DNA from: UBA1724 sp963632245
GTDB taxonomy: Bacteria; Verrucomicrobiota; Lentisphaeria; Oligosphaerales; Oligosphaeraceae
Direction of reading: 5' to 3'
Length of the DNA: 34,032 nt
NCBI GenBank assembly: GCA_963632245.1
Contig: CAVGTF010000008.1
Location: forward strand, 1-34,032
The notes below the pieces were generated by a model. It saw only the letters and a list, made by a program, of their open reading frames with translations, ran no database searches and was not told the origin of the DNA. Positions 6,747 through 13,707 of this stretch are shown here, in pieces. Numbering within the stretch: position 1 is the first letter of the stretch; each line of letters opens with the position of its first letter. A program made the position numbers and the translations under genes.

Positions 6747-8180
6747 CTACTCCACATCCAGCTTCCCGCCGGCGGGGACTTCCTGGGGGAGGAGTCCCTG
6801 TGCGGCCAGCGCCTTGACGTCGGCTGCGCAGGTGGCCTTCCGGGGAGAGATCTCCAGAGTGGCATCCAGGGAGCCATCGGCCTTTCGGGGAATGCGGACG
6901 CCGGCCTCTTCCAGCCAGCGTGCGCAGCGCTCCTGGAGATCCGTGCGGCAGGAGGCGGGGGAGTCGCTGCCCTCGGCGTTCTTGATGGCGGCGAACTCCT
7001 CCTTGCGGTCGGCCTCCAGGATGAGGGGATTCTTGGCGAAGGGGATGGCATCGAAGATGAAGAACTCCAGCTTGATGCCATTGGGCTTCTCGGGAGCGAT
7101 CTGCGTGCCGTCGGACGCGGTATACTTGATCTTCTTCAGGGCGCGGTGGGGAGTGAGGGCGAGGGTGCCGTTGGTGAGCTGCCGGATGAATTCGCGGCTG
7201 ATGACATGGATTGCGGGGGAGCCGGCGCGGAAGCGCAGGCGGCCCTGCTCGTCAGTCTGCTTCAGAAGCTCCTCGGGCATATCGGAGTATTCCACGATGA
7301 TCGTCTTGCTGTCCAGCAGGCAGAAGTGTCCCAGCTTCTCCATGGGATCCCGCTTGATGAGAGCGCGGGAGCTCATCTGGGAGCCGCTGAGGTGGTGGAG
7401 TCCCAGGAAGAGCGGATCGAAGACGGAGACCAGCGGGTTGTCCACCTGCCAGTAGGAGAGGTATTCCACGCCGCGGGCTTCCATGTCGTCCAGGGTGCCG
7501 GAGTCCCGCAGCGCCGCCAGGGTGCCGCCGTGTCCATTGGCGAAGAGCGCCAGACGTCCCGGGGCCTCCAGGAAGGCCTTCCCGTCCTGGTCAAAGCCGG
7601 GGAGCTGTCCCTGGGTGAAGAAGCGCACATCCTCCTTGGGGAGGCCGAAGAAGGCATTCTTTTCGAAGAAGTCGACGGTGGCCTGGTGGTTGGCGGGACT
7701 GGTCATGATATACCAGGGGATCGCGCAGCCGTACTTCTCGCGGTTCCGGAGGATTCCCTCTGCGAAATATTGGAAGAGGGACTTGTTGTGGATGGGGGAG
7801 AAGCAGTAGGTGCCCTTGGGACCATCATAGCCCAGGCGCGTGCCCTGTCCGCCTGCCACCGTGAAACCGGCTACCTTTCCCTGGCGCAACAGCTCCTCGC
7901 CGGCCTGGATCGCCTCTTCTTGGCGGATCGCCTCTGCGGGCGTGGCGGGAGTCAGTGGGACATAGGGCGCGGGGGTCAGTTGGTCGAAGGGGATTGCGGC
8001 GTCGCGGGCGTCCTGCACCTGGTGGAACCACTGCAAGACCTCCGTCCAGCGGATGGAATTGATTTGGTCGCCTAGCACATCCCGCTCCTCTTCAGAGAGC
8101 AGGTCCCAGAAATGCAGGAGGTGTTCCTGACCAACGGGGGCGAGAATGGTGTATAGGTGGTCTTTGGTATAGCGGCTCAT
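6747..8180 (-). CDS. UDP-sugar pyrophosphorylase, UAP1/AGX-like (UTP:sugar-1-phosphate uridylyltransferase)
   Basis: This 477-residue cytoplasmic enzyme belongs to the eukaryote-like UDPGP family, not the GlmU or GalU families. The nucleotide-binding loop TVAGGQGTRLGYDGPKG is at residues 107-123. LFANGHGGTLAAL, YWQVDNPLVSVFDP and the lysine-containing EKPNGIKLEFFIFDAIPF follow in the family order. UAP1-type enzymes make UDP-GlcNAc or UDP-GalNAc from the sugar-1-phosphate and UTP. The substrate could also be glucose- or galactose-1-phosphate. The length matches the eukaryotic enzymes. UDP-GlcNAc is the start of lipid A and murein synthesis, in keeping with nearby envelope genes. The ATG at 8178-8180 follows a distant GGAG. 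Confidence 0.88.
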   Translation of the reverse strand: MSRYTKDHLYTILAPVGQEHLLHFWDLLSEEERDVLGDQINSIRWTEVLQWFHQVQDARDAAIPFDQLTPAPYVPLTPATPAEAIRQEEAIQAGEELLRQGKVAGFTVAGGQGTRLGYDGPKGTYCFSPIHNKSLFQYFAEGILRNREKYGCAIPWYIMTSPANHQATVDFFEKNAFFGLPKEDVRFFTQGQLPGFDQDGKAFLEAPGRLALFANGHGGTLAALRDSGTLDDMEARGVEYLSYWQVDNPLVSVFDPLFLGLHHLSGSQMSSRALIKRDPMEKLGHFCLLDSKTIIVEYSDMPEELLKQTDEQGRLRFRAGSPAIHVISREFIRQLTNGTLALTPHRALKKIKYTASDGTQIAPEKPNGIKLEFFIFDAIPFAKNPLILEADRKEEFAAIKNAEGSDSPASCRTDLQERCARWLEEAGVRIPRKADGSLDATLEISPRKATCAADVKALAAQGLLPQEVPAGGKLDVE

Positions 8181-8240
8181 GGAAGGGGTCTCCGAAGGGG
8201 GGATTTGCGTAGGAAAAGGAAGATTCTCAAGACGGCGGAA

Positions 8241-8246
8241 AATATA
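8241..8246 (-). promoter_or_regulatory. Probable -10 box of the UDP-sugar pyrophosphorylase gene
   Basis: The minus strand reads TATATTTTCCGCC, again TATATT followed by a C/G-rich run. It lies 60 bases upstream of the start codon in the 134-base gap after birA. No -35 element is evident. Confidence 0.45.
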
Positions 8247-8314
8247 GCCCCGCCACCTAGGACTTTACAGCCCAAAACACCCGCGAATTGGCGGTGCGCG
8301 TTTCCGTTTTCGCG

Positions 8315-9163
8315 CTAGGAATCCTGCCGGAGGGATTCGTGGCGAATATGGATATCGCCCGCCGAGATCACGAGAGTCTTTTCGGGAGTCTGCAGCAGGA
8401 GCAGTCCCTGGTCGGTATATCCCAGGACGGTGCCGGTGGGGGTATCCGTGGGGCGTTCCACGGTGATGGTCTTCCCCAGGAGGATATCGTGTTTCCGCCA
8501 GAGCGGCAGGAAGGGCGCCAGGTTAATAGAGAGGAGCCAGCGCTGATAGAGTGCGTAGAATTCGTCGCAGAAGTCGGCCAGCAGGATTTCCCGGGAGAAG
8601 GTGCGTCCCGCGTGCATTCGCAACGAGGTGGCGGTCTCTTGGAGTTCCGGCGGAAAGTCCTCGGCGAGGGCATTCACGTTGATTCCCACGCCGATCACGA
8701 TGCCGTGGGTGCCATTGAGCTCCTCCGCCGGGCATTCGCAGAGGATTCCGGAGAGCTTTCGGGAGCCCAGCCACAGGTCATTGGGCCATTTGAGACCTAA
8801 AGGAAGTGTCGGATCCTGCTTCAACACGGCGGCATGCAAGGCCAATGCGGTGAGCATGGCCAACTGTGAGAGTCGGACAGGCGAGGTCTTTGGCCAGAGC
8901 AACAGCGAAAAATAGAGATTCCTTCCTGCGGGGGAGTGCCAGAGGCGCCGGTGACGCCCGCGACCCGCATTTTGGGATTCCGCCAGGGCAAGGGTGCCTT
9001 CTGTGGCCGCCTTCGCCGCCTGGTCCAGTAGATACTGGTTTGTGGAATCCAGATTTTGGAAGGCCCGCAGGGGCATTCCGAGAGCGGGATTGGTCAGATG
9101 CTGGAAGAAGAGCCCCTGGTCGAAGGTCTCGGCGGGGGCCTCGGAGGCGTGCGCGGCGTCCAT
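8315..9163 (-). CDS. birA: Biotin--[acetyl-CoA-carboxylase] ligase
   Basis: This 282-residue enzyme activates biotin with ATP and attaches it to the lysine of biotin carboxyl carrier proteins. The biotin/AMP loop GRGRHRRLWHSP is at residues 68-79, and KWPNDLWLGSRKLSGIL at 125-141. IVIGVGINVN and a C-terminal SH3-like domain (LGKTITVERP to GDIHIRH) are present. There is no N-terminal DNA-binding helix-turn-helix, so this is a monofunctional ligase and not a repressor. The middle residue of the GRGR loop is histidine where glycine or arginine is usual. It is the last gene of a five-gene minus-strand cluster, nine bases after the hydrolase-fold gene. There is no clear ribosome binding site. Confidence 0.93.
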   Translation of the reverse strand: MDAAHASEAPAETFDQGLFFQHLTNPALGMPLRAFQNLDSTNQYLLDQAAKAATEGTLALAESQNAGRGRHRRLWHSPAGRNLYFSLLLWPKTSPVRLSQLAMLTALALHAAVLKQDPTLPLGLKWPNDLWLGSRKLSGILCECPAEELNGTHGIVIGVGINVNALAEDFPPELQETATSLRMHAGRTFSREILLADFCDEFYALYQRWLLSINLAPFLPLWRKHDILLGKTITVERPTDTPTGTVLGYTDQGLLLLQTPEKTLVISAGDIHIRHESLRQDS

Positions 9164-9172
9164 TTGGATTCG

Positions 9173-10042
9173 TTAGCCCAGGAATCGGCAGATCGTGGGA
9201 ATCACATCCTCGGCGAAGTCTTCCAGGAGGAAGTGTCCCGCTTTGGGGAAGTTCAGCACCAGGGAATCGGGGAGGACCTGCTGGACGCGTTCGGCCACCA
9301 GAGGATAGTATGTGGGGTCCTCTTCGCCGCCAATGCAGAGCACGCCTTTGGGCTGGAGCAGCTTAAGGCGGAGGATGATCTCGTTCATCAGGTTATAGAT
9401 GCTCTGGCGGGGGCACTTGAGGAAGTTGAAGTAGCACTGATACCAGGGAAGGCGGCCCTTCTTGGTGAGATAGGGGTATAGCATGAGCTGGCGTTCGGGG
9501 GCGGACATGGGTGCCGTGCGCACGCCGCGGGCGAGATGCCGCTTGATATAGAATGCGGTGTCGCGGCCCAGGAGCTGCATCATTCCGGGGAGAGTCATGA
9601 TGGGCTCCATGTCCAGCCAAGGCATATTTGGGAAGATGTTTGGGCTCAGCATGACAATGCGGCGGATTCGCTCGCGGTGCTGCACCGCGTATCCCAGCGA
9701 CTGGATGGTGCTGCTGCCGTGACAGATCAAATGGAAGCGGGGGATCTGCTCCTGCGCCAGGAAGTAGGTCAGCTGTTCTAGGTGGTTCTCCAGGGAGTAG
9801 TCATACTTCTTCGGCTTGTCGGAGAGCCCGAAGCCCAGGGGATCGATGGCCACCACGCGGAAGCGCTGCTTGAGCAGTGCCTGCATGAGCTTCCGGTAGT
9901 GGAAGCTCCAGCCCAGGAGGCCGCCTACCAGCACGACAGGAACACCGGCACCCTCGTCCACATAGTGGATGCGGTGCCCATCTAGGGTCATGTGCCAGCG
10001 GCTTAGGAAGGGGAAGTATTCTGGCGAGATAGCGTCAGCCAT
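9173..10042 (-). CDS. Alpha/beta-hydrolase-fold protein with atypical nucleophile elbow
   Basis: This 289-residue cytoplasmic protein has the alpha/beta hydrolase fold. The oxyanion region VVLVGGLLGWSFHYRKL is at residues 36-52, the strand VVAIDPLGFGLSDKP at 63-77, and the C-terminal histidine in FPKAGHFLLED. The nucleophile elbow reads LICHGSST (residues 105-112) where LVGHSMGG is usual. The position of the catalytic serine is therefore Gly109, with serines at 110 and 111. Either Ser111 serves in a shifted elbow or the protein is not a hydrolase. Its start overlaps the stop of the LpxC-like gene by eight bases. The substrate is unknown; context suggests lipid or envelope metabolism. Confidence 0.82.
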   Translation of the reverse strand: MADAISPEYFPFLSRWHMTLDGHRIHYVDEGAGVPVVLVGGLLGWSFHYRKLMQALLKQRFRVVAIDPLGFGLSDKPKKYDYSLENHLEQLTYFLAQEQIPRFHLICHGSSTIQSLGYAVQHRERIRRIVMLSPNIFPNMPWLDMEPIMTLPGMMQLLGRDTAFYIKRHLARGVRTAPMSAPERQLMLYPYLTKKGRLPWYQCYFNFLKCPRQSIYNLMNEIILRLKLLQPKGVLCIGGEEDPTYYPLVAERVQQVLPDSLVLNFPKAGHFLLEDFAEDVIPTICRFLG

Positions 10043-11081
10043 GGGGGAGGGCCCTCAAACGGTCTTGTGCGAGGAGGAGGGTGAGGAACCGGACATCCAG
10101 GAGGTGTCCGGCCTTGAAGGAGGTGATGGTGCCGGCGGGGCGGCACAAGGGCGGGAGCAGCGAGAGCGCCGCCACGAGATCCAGGCAGGTACGGTGCCAG
10201 ACTGCCTCCAACGCCTTTCCGGAGGGAAGTGTCAGGGAGGCTTCTGGTTCATTCAGGTAGTGGTCCCGATCCGCCAGCAGGATGTTCTCTCGGGTGTAGC
10301 CGAGATTCCGCAGGGCGGGGACGAACCACTTCAGAAGGCGCGCTTTCCGGACTTCGGAGGCGGCGCAGTTGGTGCGTGCGGCGCAACCGGGGCGGAAGGT
10401 CTCCGGTGTCAGGCAGAGCTTCAGGCGCTCTTTTCCGATGGCAGTGGGAAAACCGATTGCCACATCCAGGAAGAGCCGATGGTCGGCGGGGTCCTCGGGG
10501 GGCTCCCATAGGAGAAATCCGCCGTTGTTTGGATGGAGGAGCGCCTGGGGCTTTTCGGGAGAGAGGTATTTCAGGCGGAGCTCGGGGATCTCCCGGCGCC
10601 CAGCGCGATCCAATGCCTCCATGAGGGGGAGGGAACCGCGGTCAAAGAGGGGCGGATCCTCGGAGTCCAGGGAGACCTCCAGACAATCGATGCCCAACCC
10701 CAGCCGGTGGCAGATCACATGCTCGCTCATGCGCAGGCGGTTGGCGTCAATTCCGGAACGCAGCACGATGGCTCGGCTGGCCTGGCAGACACTCCCGACT
10801 ACGGCGGGAATGGGCAGCTGCTCCGGTAGGTCCGCGCGGTCAAAAGACCACCCGGGGCGTTCTGTGGGGCGGAACCGCACCGTGCGCTTGGCGCCTTTCT
10901 GGTAGGTGGCGGGACCCGAGATCTCTTCGGCGCGCTCTACCGTACAGGCGAATTCCGGGGGCGCATAACCCTCTGGAGCCGTAAGCTCCAAGTCAACGGG
11001 GATCTCCGACAGGCGCTCGCGACCCAGTTGCAGCGCCTCCAAGGAGCCGCCTTGCAGGAGTTCGGGGACATCCGTCTTCAC
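10035..11081 (-). CDS. Divergent LpxC-family protein (UDP-3-O-acyl-GlcNAc deacetylase homologue)
   Basis: This 348-residue protein shows a degenerate but ordered set of LpxC motifs. RMSEHVICHRLGLGIDCLEV (118-136) matches the EH zinc motif, giving E120 and H121. DRGSLPLMEAL follows, then AART at 234-237 with the active-site threonine, and the C-terminal ITSFKAGH with H326. LpxC is the zinc enzyme that commits UDP-acyl-GlcNAc to lipid A. The second zinc motif is altered: H296 is followed by aspartate five residues later (D301), where HxxxD is the rule, and the later GD is replaced by alanines. It may be an inactive or re-purposed paralogue. GTG start, overlapping the upstream stop, with a perfect Shine-Dalgarno sequence. 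Confidence 0.75.
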   Translation of the reverse strand: MKTDVPELLQGGSLEALQLGRERLSEIPVDLELTAPEGYAPPEFACTVERAEEISGPATYQKGAKRTVRFRPTERPGWSFDRADLPEQLPIPAVVGSVCQASRAIVLRSGIDANRLRMSEHVICHRLGLGIDCLEVSLDSEDPPLFDRGSLPLMEALDRAGRREIPELRLKYLSPEKPQALLHPNNGGFLLWEPPEDPADHRLFLDVAIGFPTAIGKERLKLCLTPETFRPGCAARTNCAASEVRKARLLKWFVPALRNLGYTRENILLADRDHYLNEPEASLTLPSGKALEAVWHRTCLDLVAALSLLPPLCRPAGTITSFKAGHLLDVRFLTLLLAQDRLRALPHG

Positions 11082-12175
11082 GGAATCCGGACCTCCTTGC
11101 CCTTGTCTGCGGCAGAACGGTAGAGTCCATCGATGATCTTCTGGACCGCCAGACCCTCTTCGCCGGAGGCGTGCAACGGCGTGCCCTTCCGGATGGCGTC
11201 AAAGAAGTCCCGTAGCTTGGAGACGAAGTCGGTAGGCCAGGGGTGTGGCGGCAGGTATCCCGCCGTGGAATTCAGCATGGTTCCTGCCTGGTCGTGGTAG
11301 AGGGTGCCGGTCTGGCTGTTGAAGCCGCCCTTGGTGCCTAGGAGTTCCCAGTAGGCGGTGTCTTCTTCGATGTGGGAGCAGAAGGCGCTCTCGATGAGCA
11401 TGAGGGCGCCGGTGTCGAAGCGGACCTGTCCCACGCAGAGGTCCTCCACCGTGTAGTTCTCGGTGTCCCAGCCGGGCCATTTGCTGACGACCTGTGAGGG
11501 CTTGTTGCCTAAATAGGTCCAGGTCATGCCCGCCGCCGCCACGGGACGGGGCTCGCCCATGGCGTAGTGCGCCGATTCAATCTGGTGCACGCCGATGTCG
11601 ATCATGGGACCGCCGCCCTGCAATTCCTTCTGGCCGAAGACGCCCCAGTTGGGGACGCCGCGCCGGCGCATGGCGTGAATCTTCACGTAGAGGATATCTC
11701 CCAGCAAGCCCGCCTCCAACGCCCGACGGCACATCTGCACCGTCGGAGTATACCGGATCTGGAAGCCCACCGCCAGGAGCTTTCCCGCCTTGCGGGCGGC
11801 CAGGAGCATCTTCTCGCATTCACCGGGATCCATGGCCATGGGCTTCTCCACCATGACATGGCAACCCGCCTTCAGGGACGCAATGGCCGCCGGAGCGTGG
11901 ACATTGTTGGGGGTGCAGACATCCACTACATCCAGCTCCTCCTTCGCCAGCATCTCACGGTAGTCCGCATAGATTCGCGCATCCTGGCAACCCGGCTGCT
12001 GCCGGAACCACTCCAGACGCTCGGGGCGGATATCGCATCCCGCCACAATCCGCGCCTCGGGGAGGCTCTGGAGGGCCGCGATGTGCGCCTTGGAGATGTT
12101 TCCGGTGCCCAGGATTGCCAGGCGCAGGGGCTCCTGGCGGACGGGTTGCTTGGAGAAGAATAGCTCGGGTGCCAT
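11078..12175 (-). CDS. Gfo/Idh/MocA-family NAD(P)-dependent oxidoreductase, second paralogue
   Basis: This 365-residue enzyme has an N-terminal Rossmann fold (LRLAILGTGNISKAH, residues 17-31) and the conserved catalytic-loop pattern MVEKPMAMDPGECEKML. Its C-terminal alpha/beta sheet domain carries GPMIDIGVHQIE, where the GxxxDxxxH-like pattern places a catalytic Asp and His. It shares long identical blocks with the gene immediately upstream (for example RRRGVPNWGVFGQKELQGGG), so the two are tandem duplicates. The substrate is a sugar or nucleotide-sugar in most relatives; here it is unknown. The next gene starts inside its stop codon, so it is coupled to the LpxC-like protein. Start ATG at 12173-12175, with a weak ribosome site. 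Confidence 0.9.
   Translation of the reverse strand: MAPELFFSKQPVRQEPLRLAILGTGNISKAHIAALQSLPEARIVAGCDIRPERLEWFRQQPGCQDARIYADYREMLAKEELDVVDVCTPNNVHAPAAIASLKAGCHVMVEKPMAMDPGECEKMLLAARKAGKLLAVGFQIRYTPTVQMCRRALEAGLLGDILYVKIHAMRRRGVPNWGVFGQKELQGGGPMIDIGVHQIESAHYAMGEPRPVAAAGMTWTYLGNKPSQVVSKWPGWDTENYTVEDLCVGQVRFDTGALMLIESAFCSHIEEDTAYWELLGTKGGFNSQTGTLYHDQAGTMLNSTAGYLPPHPWPTDFVSKLRDFFDAIRKGTPLHASGEEGLAVQKIIDGLYRSAADKGKEVRIP
11091..11098 (-). promoter_or_regulatory. Perfect Shine-Dalgarno sequence deciding the GTG start of the LpxC-like gene
   Basis: The minus strand carries AAGGAGGT, a full anti-Shine-Dalgarno match, nine bases before the GTG at 11079-11081. It lies inside the end of the upstream oxidoreductase gene. 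Few genes here have so strong a signal, so the LpxC-like protein appears to be made efficiently. Confidence 0.7.
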
Positions 12176-12222
12176 GAGAAATGACGTTCCGTGGAAAGAG
12201 GTAGGAGGGTGGCGCGGTTTCC

Positions 12223-13368
12223 CTACTTGATGAGGAATTCCTTTCCGCCCTGCTCGGCAGAGCTGTAGAGGCCGTTGATGATCTTCTGGACCGCCAGGCC
12301 CTCTTCGCCATCGGCAGTCAGGGGCTTTCCGAAACGGATGGCGTCGCCGAATGCCTTGAGCTTGTGGTAGAACATGACGGGGTAGGCATCCTCCTGGGTG
12401 GGCAGCCAGCCCGCCTTGGAATTCACCATGGTGCCAGCCAGGTCGTGGTAGAGGGTGGCGTTCTTGAAATCGAAGCCGCCCTTGGTGCCCAGGACCTGCC
12501 AGTTCAGATACTCGTTCGTCTCGATGTGGGAGCAGAAGGCGCTCTCAATCTGCATGAGCATGCCGTTGGCGAAGCGCACCTGACCCACGCAGAGATCCTC
12601 CACGGTGTAGTTCTTGTAGTCCCAGTTGGGCCAGCAGCTCACGACCTGGGAGGGTTTGTCGCCCAGGTAGGTCCAGGTCATGCCAGTGGCCGCCACGGGC
12701 ACCGGCTGCCCCACCGCGTAGTGGGAACACTCGATCATGTGCACCCCGATGTCGATCATGGGACCGCCACCCTGCAACTCCTTCTGACCGAAGACGCCCC
12801 AGTTGGGCACGCCACGACGACGCATGGCCTGTACTTTCACGACTAGCACATCGCCGAGGACCCCGGCATCAAAGGCGCGACGACACATCTGGGTGCTGCT
12901 GTTGTAGCGGAACTGGAAGCCCACGCCCAAAATCTTGCCCGCCTTCTTCGCGACGGCACACATCTTTGCACACTCCTCCGGATTCATGCCCATCGGCTTT
13001 TCCACCATCACGTGGCAGCCGGCCTTCAAGGCAGCAATGGCCGCCTCCGCATGGACGCCGTTGGGAGTGCACACATCCACGACATCCAACTTCTCCTTCT
13101 TCAGCATCTCGTTGTAGTCGAGATAGGTACGCACATTCTGCATGCCCGGCTGCTGCACAAACCACGCGTTGCGCTCGGGCTTGATGTCACAGCTGGCCAC
13201 AACCTCGAACTCGGGGAGACGGCTGTAGGCACCCAGATGCATGACACTGATTCCACCCGTGCCAATGAAGGCGACACGCAACCGCGCAGGAGTCTTCGCA
13301 GCAGTAATGATGGGAGAGGCGGCCTTCTTCACAGAGGCCTTGGCAGGAGTCTTCTTGATGGGAGACAT
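12223..13368 (-). CDS. Gfo/Idh/MocA-family oxidoreductase with lysine-rich N-terminal tail, first paralogue
   Basis: This 381-residue enzyme has the same domain plan as its downstream sister: Rossmann motif RVAFIGTGGISVMH near residue 31, VEKPMGMNPEECAKM, and GPMIDIGVHMIECSH. What sets it apart is an added N-terminus of about 28 residues, SPIKKTPAKASVKKAASP and so on. It resembles the PAKKA repeats of histone H1-like proteins and is likely unstructured and able to bind nucleic acid or polyanions. It has no signal peptide. It is the first gene of the five-gene cluster ending at birA, with 47 bases to the next gene. No Shine-Dalgarno sequence precedes the ATG. The substrate is unknown. Confidence 0.9.
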   Translation of the reverse strand: MSPIKKTPAKASVKKAASPIITAAKTPARLRVAFIGTGGISVMHLGAYSRLPEFEVVASCDIKPERNAWFVQQPGMQNVRTYLDYNEMLKKEKLDVVDVCTPNGVHAEAAIAALKAGCHVMVEKPMGMNPEECAKMCAVAKKAGKILGVGFQFRYNSSTQMCRRAFDAGVLGDVLVVKVQAMRRRGVPNWGVFGQKELQGGGPMIDIGVHMIECSHYAVGQPVPVAATGMTWTYLGDKPSQVVSCWPNWDYKNYTVEDLCVGQVRFANGMLMQIESAFCSHIETNEYLNWQVLGTKGGFDFKNATLYHDLAGTMVNSKAGWLPTQEDAYPVMFYHKLKAFGDAIRFGKPLTADGEEGLAVQKIINGLYSSAEQGGKEFLIK

Positions 13369-13562
13369 GGTGAATCCGAGATTTGAACGGTTTTTAGGGA
13401 GAACAAAAAACGGAAATCGTTAACAAAACGACGGGCGATAACAAGAGTATGCGCAAAAAATCCAAGAAAGACAAGCCCGTCTAGAGGAAAACAGGCAGAA
13501 ATGTAGCGTGTTATTTTCGGACGGGCCGGCTACGAGTCAAAAAATCCCTGATAGGATCCTGA

Positions 13563-13607
13563 CGAAATCTGACAAAATATGCAGATTTCGACAGTTTCTG
13601 TCTGTCG
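13563..13607 (+). promoter_or_regulatory. Two tandem inverted repeats upstream of the pseudouridine synthase gene
   Basis: CGAAATCTG (13563-13571) and CAGATTTCG (13582-13590) form perfect nine-base arms with a ten-base spacer. CGACAG (13589-13594) and CTGTCG (13602-13607) form six-base arms with a seven-base spacer, sharing two bases with the first. They lie about 50-90 bases upstream of the likely -10 box, inside the divergent gap 13369-13707. They could be operator sites or RNA hairpins. The gap contains no convincing gene. Confidence 0.4.
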
Positions 13608-13653
13608 CTATGAAAAAGTCGTCAGAATGTGTCATAAGTTGTCAAAATTCCGC

Positions 13654-13659
13654 TATATT
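13654..13659 (+). promoter_or_regulatory. Probable -10 box of the pseudouridine synthase gene
   Basis: TATATTACGC matches the recurrent box. It lies 48 bases upstream of the ATG at 13708. TTGTCA at 13640-13645 precedes it but is too close to serve as a normal -35 element. Confidence 0.45.
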
Positions 13660-13707
13660 ACGCAATGTTTTTATTTTTACGGAAAGGACTTCCAGGAGAT
13701 TTTCAGC

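Noticed and set aside
13449..13484. A tiny frame MRKKSKKDKPV in the divergent gap
   Set aside because: Eleven basic residues without a ribosome site or neighbour context are not enough to call a gene.
13579..13707. Extension of the pseudouridine synthase to an upstream in-frame start at 13579
   Set aside because: The extra 43 codons overlap the palindromes and the likely -10 box and lack a ribosome site, whereas ATG 13708 has AGGAG at good spacing.
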